Positions 1 to 5,700 of a stretch of 11,350 bases of DNA are shown in pieces. How positions within the stretch are numbered: the first letter of the stretch is position 1; every line of letters starts with the position of its first letter. This stretch comes from Candidatus Saccharimonadota bacterium (lineage in GTDB: Bacteria > Patescibacteriota > Saccharimonadia > Saccharimonadales > Saccharimonadaceae). The stretch is taken from the NCBI GenBank assembly GCA_009777365.1, contig WRLZ01000015.1, positions 1 through 11,350 of the forward strand. Reading direction: 5' to 3'. Position numbers and translations under genes: made by a program. The notes below the pieces were generated by a model. That model was not told the origin of the DNA. It worked only from the letters and a program-made list of their open reading frames with translations, and ran no database searches.

Positions 1-188
1 TGAACATTGGGCTTATGAATGTTCAGGTGGAGCTTAGGGACTATGTGATTTGGCATGAACTGGCGCATACGCGGCACATGAATCATAGCCCGGAGTTTTG
101 GGCGGAGGTCGCTCGGCATTGTCCGAGTTTTAAGTATTATAGGGCGGAGCTTAAGAAGTATTTGCCGCAAGAGGGGAAGGTGAGGTAG
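1..188 (+). CDS. YgjP-like metallopeptidase, 3' end only
   Basis: The reading frame starting at base 3 is open from the window edge to a TAG stop, giving the last 61 residues of a protein whose start lies outside the window. The fragment contains WHELAHTRHMNHSPEFW, a zinc-binding HExxH-type motif (HELAH) followed by a short spacer and NHSPEFW. This matches the C-terminal half of the YgjP/DUF45 (SprT/WLM-like) metal-dependent hydrolases, where the third ligand is the His of the N-H-S-P/R-x-F-W block. The tail (about 40 residues ending in a Lys-rich helix) fits the family's usual ending. The physiological substrate of the family is not established. No downstream gene follows on the same strand for about 1 kb, so this is probably the end of a transcription unit. 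The product class is well supported; specificity is unknown. Confidence 0.85.
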   Translation, partial: NIGLMNVQVELRDYVIWHELAHTRHMNHSPEFWAEVARHCPSFKYYRAELKKYLPQEGKVR

Positions 189-197
189 TTTTAGTAT

Positions 198-332
198 GGC
201 AAGCTTCAGAATGATTTCACTATCGAATACGGACAGGGGAGCATCTGTCGTTACAGATGCTCCGCCTTGTCCTGGCTCTGACAGTCGTCACTGTTCAGAG
301 ACATTCTCTAGTGGAATATTCTGAAGCTTGCC
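198..332. repeat. 135-bp inverted-repeat element folding as a three-way junction
   Basis: The outer arms GGCAAGCTTCAGAAT (198-212) and ATTCTGAAGCTTGCC (318-332) are a perfect 15-bp inverted repeat. The stem continues for 9 more pairs (214-222 with 309-317), broken only by bulged G213, then 4 more pairs (225-228 with 303-306). Two hairpins sit inside. The first spans 231-272, with 11 uninterrupted pairs closing a CGTT loop (238-248 with 253-263) and an outer part carrying bulges at 264 and 268. The second spans 276-300, 10 pairs with bulged T294 and a CGTC loop. The whole folds as a three-way junction as DNA cruciform or RNA. It lies 10 nt after the metallopeptidase stop. I see no clear promoter and no T-run after it, so it is not a plain terminator. 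It may be a small repeat element or a structured RNA. Confidence 0.75.
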
Positions 333-343
333 TGTCTCAATAG

Positions 344-371
344 TTGTTATGCGTGTAGTTTGTTATATGAT
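344..371 (+). promoter_or_regulatory. possible promoter upstream of the noncoding region
   Basis: TTGTTA (344-349) and TATGAT (366-371) are separated by 16 nt, an acceptable sigma-70 arrangement. It could start a transcript running through the hairpin at 465-493 into the structured segment. The evidence is only sequence similarity. Confidence 0.3.
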
Positions 372-464
372 TCTTGTCATTGCAAGATAGTTCTCTTACA
401 AGACGTCATGAAATAGCGATGACCACAATCCCATACTTACACCACAACGTCTAAACCGATACTG

Positions 465-493
465 CGTAAAAGAAAGCGTAGCTTTCTTTTACG
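465..493. other. perfect 13-bp hairpin with 3-nt loop
   Basis: CGTAAAAGAAAGC (465-477) and GCTTTCTTTTACG (481-493) are perfect inverse complements around the loop GTA. ACCGA and TCGGT on the outside can add pairs after a small internal loop. It sits directly upstream of the TATAAT at 503-508. It could be a bidirectional terminator, an operator, or the 5' domain of the RNA that follows. There is no separate T-run after it on either strand, so terminator activity is uncertain. Confidence 0.6.
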
Positions 494-502
494 GTCGGTG
501 GG

Positions 503-508
503 TATAAT
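503..508 (+). promoter_or_regulatory. -10-like TATAAT ahead of the structured segment
   Basis: A perfect TATAAT lies 10 nt after the 465-493 hairpin. I find no good -35 at 16-18 nt upstream, where the hairpin's 3' arm lies. If used, transcription would begin near 515 and run into the structured segment. Confidence 0.35.
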
Positions 509-514
509 ATGTTG

Positions 515-1100
515 CGAGATTATGTGCTTCTTGGGCTACCTACCGCGAGGCTACGGGCGAATCCCGGCTACGCCGGCATTGCCACTCCTGGCTTCGGAAG
601 AACTAGAGCTCGCTCTAGTTCTTCGCTCGCTGCGTCGGGCTATGTACGACCACGGTAGATGCATCAAGCCAGCGGATGAAAATAATGACAGACGAGTTGG
701 CGAATGCCCCCGACCAAGTAAGATTAGACTACACTCGTTCGCTCGGAGTGAATCCGAGCTCACTACTAAAGAGCCTACGGCAGCGCCTAAAGGCGCTAAG
801 GAGATTTTTGCCGTGCAACGGACGGTCAACCCATAAGGGGTTAATCCCTATCACTAAAATGACAAGGCCTTTCGGCCTATGTTCAGAGTATAGCATAGAC
901 TTAGTATCGTACAATTCCATACCTCGAATCCTCTGGGTGGTCGGGGGCGCAATCAGCTTCGTTCAATGGGCCGTCAGACTATTGGTTCATGCGGGGAGGA
1001 TCGCTAAACACGGCGGAGGGCGCAGGTGTGGAAACTCTTAGTCGCTATCCTGGACAGGCGGTGGCTGCTATTGGTTTTCGTGGGGAAATCAGACTTTTTT
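515..1100 (+). ncRNA. candidate large structured noncoding RNA of unknown class (~590 nt)
   Basis: No reading frame here looks like a protein, yet the segment is dense in complementary pairs. A long-range helix joins 705-716 to 938-949 (11 Watson-Crick pairs plus one G-T). Local hairpins are 597-608 with 613-624 (12 perfect pairs, CTCG loop), 741-747 with 753-759 (7 perfect), 782-787 with 792-797 enclosed by 777-781 with 810-814, 828-832 with 838-842, and 865-869 with 874-878 (TTTC loop). A -10-like TATAAT precedes it and a hairpin with a T6 tract follows at 1071-1100. I searched by eye for tmRNA, RNase P RNA, SRP RNA, 16S/23S and tRNA signatures and recognised none. Size and ornateness recall large RNAs of unknown function such as ROOL or GOLLD, but no sequence match is claimed. 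Both ends are approximate. Confidence 0.5.
1071..1100 (+). terminator. intrinsic terminator of the structured segment
   Basis: GGTTTTC (1073-1079) pairs with 1084-1090 around a 4-nt loop, extended by T1072-A1091 and T1071-G1092, and is followed by six T (1095-1100). Three of the pairs are G-T, so the hairpin is modest. It sits just before the promoter of the next gene, where a boundary is expected. Confidence 0.5.
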
Positions 1101-1135
1101 ACTACTGTAAACCTAAAGAAAATTGCTAAAATCTA

Positions 1136-1164
1136 TTGACAAATTTGACAATGTGTGCTATAAT
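1136..1164 (+). promoter_or_regulatory. consensus sigma-70 promoter of the methyltransferase-like gene
   Basis: TTGACA (1136-1141), a 17-nt spacer, and TATAAT (1159-1164) preceded by TGC form a consensus promoter with an extended -10. Transcription should begin near 1171. The leader then carries a perfect 8-bp hairpin (TTTGTTCG 1183-1190 with CGAACAAA 1194-1201, loop CAA) before the ribosome-binding site near 1233-1238. Confidence 0.85.
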
Positions 1165-1248
1165 ATGTACAATTGGGCTATTTTTGTTCGCAACGAACAA
1201 ACATGGAGCGAAAGTTACACTATTATGAAGAAAGAGGGTGTGAATGCC

Positions 1249-2181
1249 ATGAAAAAGTGGCAAAGATATCACAAGCAAATATCTCTCGAGAAAGAAAGAG
1301 AGAGGCAATATCTTCGGACACGCAATAGAGACTTGATAGAAGCGGCAGCTAGGCAACAGAACGTTCGTTTGCCGTGGATGTACTTAGCGCTTAGAATCTG
1401 GGGGGCCATTGTTTGGTTTGTCATGTTTAAGGTCTTAGGTTCCTGGATAGCATTAGAGCCCGTGTATGCGTCTGCTGACGAATCTAGAGACCTGATCCCC
1501 GAGGCTATAAAAAGCAAGGTTGTTTGGATAAGCGAGCAAGTCGCAAACTTTGCCAGGTTTACTGTTTTTGGTGAAGTATACGGCGGAAGGTTTGCCTATG
1601 TCGTTGGCGCAGTCGAGAATTGCGCTAGAGGAATAAGCACAATCATATCGCTAGGAAGCGGGAGCGGGTTGGCTGAAGTGATCGGCCTATACCGTAGGCG
1701 TCAGATGGGCGTCAGTTTGCCAAAGCTAATTCTTATAGACAGTAGCGTGAAGGCTTTGGGGCGTGCAGCAATGTTTGCGAGTATCTTGGGGGTATCGGAT
1801 TACGTAGAATGCCAACGTCAATTTGTCGGGCAAGATTACAAAATTCCTACTGATGCCTCAAAGGTAATGGTAATCAGTTGTGGGCTGGCCGGAAATTACT
1901 TTTCTGCCGATGCCTTGCGTAAGCTCATGGATTCACTGACTAGCCAGGAGAATGTTGTAGACATTCGTGTTGATTTCGTGGCCTCTTTCTTGGCTTGTCT
2001 TTTGAAGAGTGCCGTTGGCTGGGGAGTAATGCCCGATGCCGAGGAAGGTGTTGGAGTATATCCAAGAGATGAAGAAAATATCCGTGAATTTTTTGCGGAC
2101 AGCGAAAACTTCAGCAATGAAGTGGAAAGTATTGATGGCGGAGGGATTAAATTCCTAAAAGTGGCAAGGAGGACAACATGA
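1249..2181 (+). CDS. membrane-anchored protein with a class I methyltransferase-like fold
   Basis: The 310-residue product begins with a basic, charged segment (1-40), then a Trp-rich hydrophobic stretch at about 42-70 that looks like a membrane anchor. After it, ISLGSGSGL (132-140) resembles the glycine-rich SAM-binding motif I, and LILIDSS (160-166), with an Asp after a beta strand, resembles motif II. Helix and strand alternation continues to the C terminus. I infer a Rossmann-type SAM-dependent methyltransferase or a relative; no catalytic motif IV is obvious, so the substrate is unknown. The frame is open upstream to 1123, but the promoter at 1136-1164 rules out starts before about 1171. 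ATG 1249 is preferred over ATG 1225 because AGAGGG at 1233-1238 is correctly spaced. The gene has its own promoter and terminator and so appears monocistronic, 63 nt before the histidine kinase. Confidence 0.7.
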   Translation: MKKWQRYHKQISLEKERERQYLRTRNRDLIEAAARQQNVRLPWMYLALRIWGAIVWFVMFKVLGSWIALEPVYASADESRDLIPEAIKSKVVWISEQVANFARFTVFGEVYGGRFAYVVGAVENCARGISTIISLGSGSGLAEVIGLYRRRQMGVSLPKLILIDSSVKALGRAAMFASILGVSDYVECQRQFVGQDYKIPTDASKVMVISCGLAGNYFSADALRKLMDSLTSQENVVDIRVDFVASFLACLLKSAVGWGVMPDAEEGVGVYPRDEENIREFFADSENFSNEVESIDGGGIKFLKVARRTT

Positions 2182-2186
2182 TAGTG

Positions 2187-2218
2187 AAAAGGCAATGCGT
2201 GAATGTGTTGCCTTTTTT
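2187..2218 (+). terminator. intrinsic terminator after the methyltransferase-like gene
   Basis: AAAAGGCAA (2187-2195) pairs with TTGCCTTTT (2208-2216), nine pairs, around a 12-nt loop, and the T-rich run continues to 2226. It starts 6 nt after the TGA stop. This makes an ATG at 2203, inside the loop, an unlikely start for the kinase. Confidence 0.85.
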
Positions 2219-2236
2219 CTTTTTTTGGTGTAATAT
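2208..2236 (+). promoter_or_regulatory. possible kinase promoter overlapping the terminator
   Basis: TTGCCT (2208-2213) and TAATAT (2231-2236) are 17 nt apart. Transcription would begin near 2243, almost exactly at the kinase ATG (2245), giving a leaderless message. No strong Shine-Dalgarno precedes that ATG, which agrees with this reading. Confidence 0.4.
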
Positions 2237-2244
2237 TAGAAAGT

Positions 2245-4383
2245 ATGATAGAGGTTGTGAATAGAGTTGTTGTTCCAGTATTGTTTATTATGTCGGCATT
2301 GCTTTTCATAATGATAGTGGGTATGTTGTATAATTTCAACCGCAACCTTAAAACAAAGACGCTGGTTTTCGTTACTGCTATAGGGCTGGTTTGGTGTGCC
2401 GCGATTGCTGTGTTTTTGACTCCGGGCTTTGATTTATCAATTAGGGAAATTATGCCGAAAGTCTATTATTCAGCTTCGGCTTTTTTGCCGGTCTCCATGA
2501 TATTCTTTGCCGATGCGTATAGCAAAAAACCAATAGGTCTTGCGGTAAAGGGTTTTTTCTTGCTCATTGCTGTTTCCATATGTATTTACGTTTGCTTTCC
2601 GGCAACAACGCTTTTCCGATCCGTCGATGCCGGGTCGTACACGGTAGAATTGAATAAAATTCCATACCTGGTCTATACGATTTACTTCGTGAGCTTCTTT
2701 TTAATCAGCATGTTTGTCTTGCTGAAAAATTACAGTGATAAGAACTTGCATAGAAAACAAAGAGAGACGAGTTGGAGAATTTTTATTCCATGGGTAGCTG
2801 GAGGTGTTTTTGGGTCGATTTTCAACCTATGGTTGCCGTGGGCGGGGAATTATTCGCTGATCGCATTAGGGCCTTTGTCGGTTTTGATATTTATCCCGAT
2901 TCTTATTGTGGCGGCAACCACTAACGAATATCTCTCCGCTCCAAAGATTTTCCTAAAAGGGTTGACGGGGTGTTTTAGTCTTATGGTTACCGTGTTTAGT
3001 ACGATTGGCATTTTGTTGTTGATGAATTTGTTTTTACCGATTGAAAGAAAGGTCGACTATCAACACTATCCAATATATGCTATTGCTTTTGCTATAGGCA
3101 TACTGTGGGCTGTGGCTGTTTTTAGGCTCAATCGTGTATTGATAAAGCAGATTGATTCGGACGGGTATAATGAAGAAGGGATAATGGAGGCAATATCGGT
3201 GGTTCTGGCTGAGAAGCGCGAGGCCGTGGAGCTCTTTGGGGCAATTCGACATACGCTTGACAAGTCGTTTGGAGTAAAGCAGGTGGATATAGTTATTTTT
3301 GACGAAAATACGGCGGTGCATGTTGATGATACGAAATTGGAGTCGGTGCTCATGCGGATCACTTCGGGAAAGAAAACCAACACGATTTTTCGCGAGGAGA
3401 TTCGCAATAAACTAGATTATGCGGCGCTGGTTGCATATGATATTGAGGCTGTAACTCCGATTATCGGAGTTGTGCATAAAAAGGTTATTGGCGTAATTCT
3501 GCTAAGCCCCAGAAAGCGAAAGTTTAGCAGGTATTATGGTGAAACATTGGAAAGAGTTGCAAAAATGCTTTCTCCATTTATCCAGTCCGCAGTTTTTTAT
3601 GAGCAGATTAGCAGCTTTAACACCAAGCTCAAACAAGAAGTCCGCATAAAGACCAGGAAGCTCCGTGAGAATAACAAAGAGCTCATGAAGCTCGACGAGA
3701 TGAAGAGCGACCTGCTCACCATTGCCTCCCATAACCTCCGCACGCCCCTTACGGGCGTGCTCGGCTACGCCGACATGCTTAGAGAGGGTGACGCCGGAAA
3801 GCTAAGCAAAGGGCAGAAAGAATACATCGAAGAGATCATCAAGAGCGCCAACAACATGAACCGAGTGCTCCTGGACTTCCTCGACGCAACCCGCATCGAC
3901 ACCGGCAAGTTCGGGCTCAGAAAGGAAGAGATCGACTTCAGTCGGATTGTCGACGGAGAAATGGAGATGCTCGAGGAAATGGCCAAGTCGCATGAGCGGG
4001 AGATCGTATACAGCCGCGACAAGGAAGACATCCATATGGTCGGAGACAGCTCAAGGCTTCGCCAGACCGTCACCAACCTGGTCGACAACGCCATCTACTA
4101 CAGCAAGAGCAAAGTGGAGGTCAACCTGCACAGGGATGGCAACCTGGTCAAGTTCACGGTCAAGGATGACGGCATCGGCGTACCCCGGGATGAGCAAAAC
4201 AAGCTCTTCACCAAGATGTATCGAGCCTCCAACGCCGAACTGGCCCGACCGGACGGCAGTGGTATCGGACTGTATGTCGTCAAGAACATCATAGAGGCCA
4301 GCGGCGGCAAGATCATCTTCGAGAGCAAGGAAGGCAAAGGCAGCACCTTCGGCTTCGAGCTGAGGTTGGGGGAGGAGGGGTAG
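2245..4383 (+). CDS. multi-pass membrane sensor histidine kinase
   Basis: The 712-residue protein has about nine hydrophobic segments in residues 1-300, resembling the N-terminal 7TM module of histidine kinases (HisKA_7TM type), then a GAF-like region (about 310-450), a short coiled coil and a complete kinase core. H496 in SHNLRTPL is the phospho-accepting H box; N615 in TNLVDNA is the N box; DDGIG (641-645) and GSGIG (671-675) are the G boxes; so ATP binding and autophosphorylation should be intact. ATG 2245 is chosen because an earlier ATG at 2203 lies in a terminator loop. No response regulator lies beside it, so it is an orphan here. From about codon 455 the base composition changes sharply to C-rich third positions, as described in the findings. 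The ligand is unknown. Confidence 0.9.
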   Translation: MIEVVNRVVVPVLFIMSALLFIMIVGMLYNFNRNLKTKTLVFVTAIGLVWCAAIAVFLTPGFDLSIREIMPKVYYSASAFLPVSMIFFADAYSKKPIGLAVKGFFLLIAVSICIYVCFPATTLFRSVDAGSYTVELNKIPYLVYTIYFVSFFLISMFVLLKNYSDKNLHRKQRETSWRIFIPWVAGGVFGSIFNLWLPWAGNYSLIALGPLSVLIFIPILIVAATTNEYLSAPKIFLKGLTGCFSLMVTVFSTIGILLLMNLFLPIERKVDYQHYPIYAIAFAIGILWAVAVFRLNRVLIKQIDSDGYNEEGIMEAISVVLAEKREAVELFGAIRHTLDKSFGVKQVDIVIFDENTAVHVDDTKLESVLMRITSGKKTNTIFREEIRNKLDYAALVAYDIEAVTPIIGVVHKKVIGVILLSPRKRKFSRYYGETLERVAKMLSPFIQSAVFYEQISSFNTKLKQEVRIKTRKLRENNKELMKLDEMKSDLLTIASHNLRTPLTGVLGYADMLREGDAGKLSKGQKEYIEEIIKSANNMNRVLLDFLDATRIDTGKFGLRKEEIDFSRIVDGEMEMLEEMAKSHEREIVYSRDKEDIHMVGDSSRLRQTVTNLVDNAIYYSKSKVEVNLHRDGNLVKFTVKDDGIGVPRDEQNKLFTKMYRASNAELARPDGSGIGLYVVKNIIEASGGKIIFESKEGKGSTFGFELRLGEEG

Positions 4384-4407
4384 ATTGTTTTTGGGAGTGG
4401 TTGGAAA

Positions 4408-4436
4408 TTGTAAGGAATGTATGGTTGTGGTATAAT
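4408..4436 (+). promoter_or_regulatory. extended -10 promoter driving the structured leader
   Basis: TTGTAA (4408-4413), a 17-nt spacer and a perfect TATAAT (4431-4436) preceded by TGG. Transcription should begin near 4442, at the first arm of the structured RNA, so the RNA's closing stem would include its 5' end. Confidence 0.8.
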
Positions 4437-4439
4437 TGA

Positions 4440-4593
4440 GGTGTCATAAGTCGCAGTCGATTGCCCATAATAGAATGAGAACGGTTTGCCGTTTCGTACG
4501 TATGTCCAAGCAAGGACACCGTACGAAGCAGTAGGACATCCGTTCTGTTGTGGGAAAGCGATTTATGACACCGTTACGGTGTCCTTTCATTTT
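4440..4593 (+). ncRNA. structured leader RNA or small RNA with switchable hairpins
   Basis: The segment folds as one long interrupted rod: 4440-4454 with 4558-4572 (15 pairs, one G-T), 4464-4470 with 4548-4554 (7), 4478-4484 with 4540-4546 (7), 4493-4500 with 4520-4527 (8), 4503-4507 with 4514-4518 (5), closed by a 6-nt loop. A second hairpin, GACACCG (4567-4573) with CGGTGTC (4577-4583), is followed by CTTTCATTTT and shares GACACC with the rod's closing stem, so the two cannot coexist. A third option pairs 4512-4523 with 4575-4586, twelve perfect pairs. This is the layout of an attenuator or riboswitch-like leader for the two membrane-protein genes downstream. A free small RNA, possibly 6S-like in overall shape, is the alternative. 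No known riboswitch class is recognised. Confidence 0.6.
4567..4593 (+). terminator. candidate attenuator hairpin
   Basis: A perfect 7-bp stem with a TTA loop (4567-4583) is followed by a broken T tract. The tract is weak, so termination would be partial or conditional. It competes with the closing stem of the upstream RNA for bases 4567-4572. Confidence 0.5.
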
Positions 4594-4627
4594 GGGCGCT
4601 TAGGTAAAAATAATAAAGGAGGTAGTA

Positions 4628-5686
4628 ATGGATGATGGAAATGTGCGAGATCAAGATTTTTCAAAACAGGAGTATCCCCAATCCGAGTTGTCATTGTCGC
4701 CAGTTTTGCCAAAAGATACAAACGAGGGGTCGAATAGGGTTCCCATTGTCTTTGCCGTGATCATTGTTATTGTTTTGGCGATAGCTGCAATTACTATAGG
4801 GTTGCTGACTAGCCGCGGTTCGAGAACGGACGATAGCGTTTCGACGACAAGCGAGTCTCAGGATTGGGATTATAAAACCACTATGGAAGAACTTGCCAAA
4901 ATTTGGAATTATGAGGCGAGAGACAATACTGATTTCACTTACAGGGAAGGTCCTGCAAATGCTACGGGCGTAGTAAGCCCAAACATTTTTGGGGCAAGAG
5001 GCTACAATCATCTTGCGATATTCCCCGAAAAGACAGCTGACGGAGTGCCAGAGGGGTTAGTAATCGTAACGCTTTTTCCGCAAAAGGGGTGTATGTCAGA
5101 TGATAATATTCCTATACCATACTGCGATCCGTCTCCTTCGGAAAAGACTCAGTCACTCTATCGAGCGATCCGAGCTTCTTTTATTCACGACTGGAAATTT
5201 GATGTAAAAAATAATGAAGATAGCGGCTATGGCAAAGTTCTCGTAGTGGCAAACAATAAAACCTCCTGCAATATTATGATGGTAGATGCACAATTTGGTG
5301 CTTATATTGAAATTGCCTGCGTAGATGTTGGTCTCATTATCGGCCAGCTGGAAGAAACCGAGCCTTTTTCTGTTGCTCTATTGTCATCATTGCCAGATTC
5401 AGCGGGTAGCGTCTTGACTTCTCCTGGGATACGCGATAGTTCAATAGAAGGGTATCAGAGCGCCTATTTGTCCTATTGCGTTGGTTCGGCAGGTTGTGTG
5501 AGTGCGTTATTTTATAGGGTTGGTTCGGGGGATTGGCAATTTTTTGCAATGGAGCAACAGGCGATAGGTTGCGAGATGTTTGATACTGACGATAAGCGTA
5601 GAGCTTTTGCTGATTATATGTGCGATAGCGAGCAGTCAGGGTCTCCCGTTATAAGAGTTGGTGAATATTACGGATTGTTTAATTAA
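4628..5686 (+). CDS. single-pass membrane protein with unknown extracytoplasmic domain (first of a pair)
   Basis: The start is set by AAAGGAGG at 4615-4622, the strongest Shine-Dalgarno in the window, 5 nt before ATG. The 352-residue product has a short acidic, Gln/Pro-containing N terminus (1-37), one transmembrane helix (about 38-61), a Ser/Thr/Arg linker, and a roughly 280-residue domain expected outside the cell. That domain has several cysteines, including a CMSDDNIPIPYC pair, an SCNI/IAC pair and later ones near the C terminus, so disulfides are possible. I recognise no family. Residues 1-18 match the next gene's product at 11 of 18 positions, while the outer domains do not look alike, suggesting duplication followed by domain divergence or swapping. 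It is transcribed with the next gene, probably under the structured leader. Confidence 0.8.
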   Translation: MDDGNVRDQDFSKQEYPQSELSLSPVLPKDTNEGSNRVPIVFAVIIVIVLAIAAITIGLLTSRGSRTDDSVSTTSESQDWDYKTTMEELAKIWNYEARDNTDFTYREGPANATGVVSPNIFGARGYNHLAIFPEKTADGVPEGLVIVTLFPQKGCMSDDNIPIPYCDPSPSEKTQSLYRAIRASFIHDWKFDVKNNEDSGYGKVLVVANNKTSCNIMMVDAQFGAYIEIACVDVGLIIGQLEETEPFSVALLSSLPDSAGSVLTSPGIRDSSIEGYQSAYLSYCVGSAGCVSALFYRVGSGDWQFFAMEQQAIGCEMFDTDDKRRAFADYMCDSEQSGSPVIRVGEYYGLFN

Positions 5687-5700
5687 AAAGAAAGGAACAA

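Noticed and set aside
289..302. CACTGTTCAGAGAC looks like the R element of group I introns.
   Set aside because: No matching P, Q or S elements are nearby and the bases are fully explained by the second hairpin of the three-way junction.
551..765. tRNA-like T-loops (CGAATC and GAATCC contexts).
   Set aside because: No acceptor stem, D-arm or anticodon arm can be assembled around them.
498..1041. Overlapping open frames of 60-120 codons on both strands.
   Set aside because: Their translations have no recognisable family, odd residue composition, no ribosome-binding sites, and they overlap each other and dense RNA-like hairpins; they look like frames open by chance over a noncoding segment.
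515..1100. tmRNA, RNase P RNA, SRP RNA, rRNA fragment or a self-splicing intron.
   Set aside because: I found no tmRNA T-loop/CCA end or tag ending in Ala-Ala, no RNase P P4 strands, no SRP apical motif, no group II domain V and no group I P7 core by eye. A diverged member is still possible and needs a covariance-model search.
1183..1201. LexA-type operator because of GTTCG and CGAAC.
   Set aside because: The half-sites are in the opposite order to a LexA box (CGAAC...GTTCG); it is better described as a leader hairpin.
1123..1248. Earlier start for the methyltransferase-like gene at 1123 or 1225.
   Set aside because: 1123 lies upstream of the promoter; 1225 has no ribosome-binding site, whereas 1249 has AGAGGG at suitable spacing.
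3499..3530. 7-bp inverted repeat in the GAF-like region, considered as a third in-frame palindromic insertion.
   Set aside because: The stem is short and the encoded peptide fits the ordinary GAF-domain sequence, so nothing appears inserted.
3740..3760. 8-bp inverted repeat (GCACGCCC with GGGCGTGC).
   Set aside because: It falls in the conserved H-box region and is explained by the codons for RTPLTGVLG in a C-rich patch.
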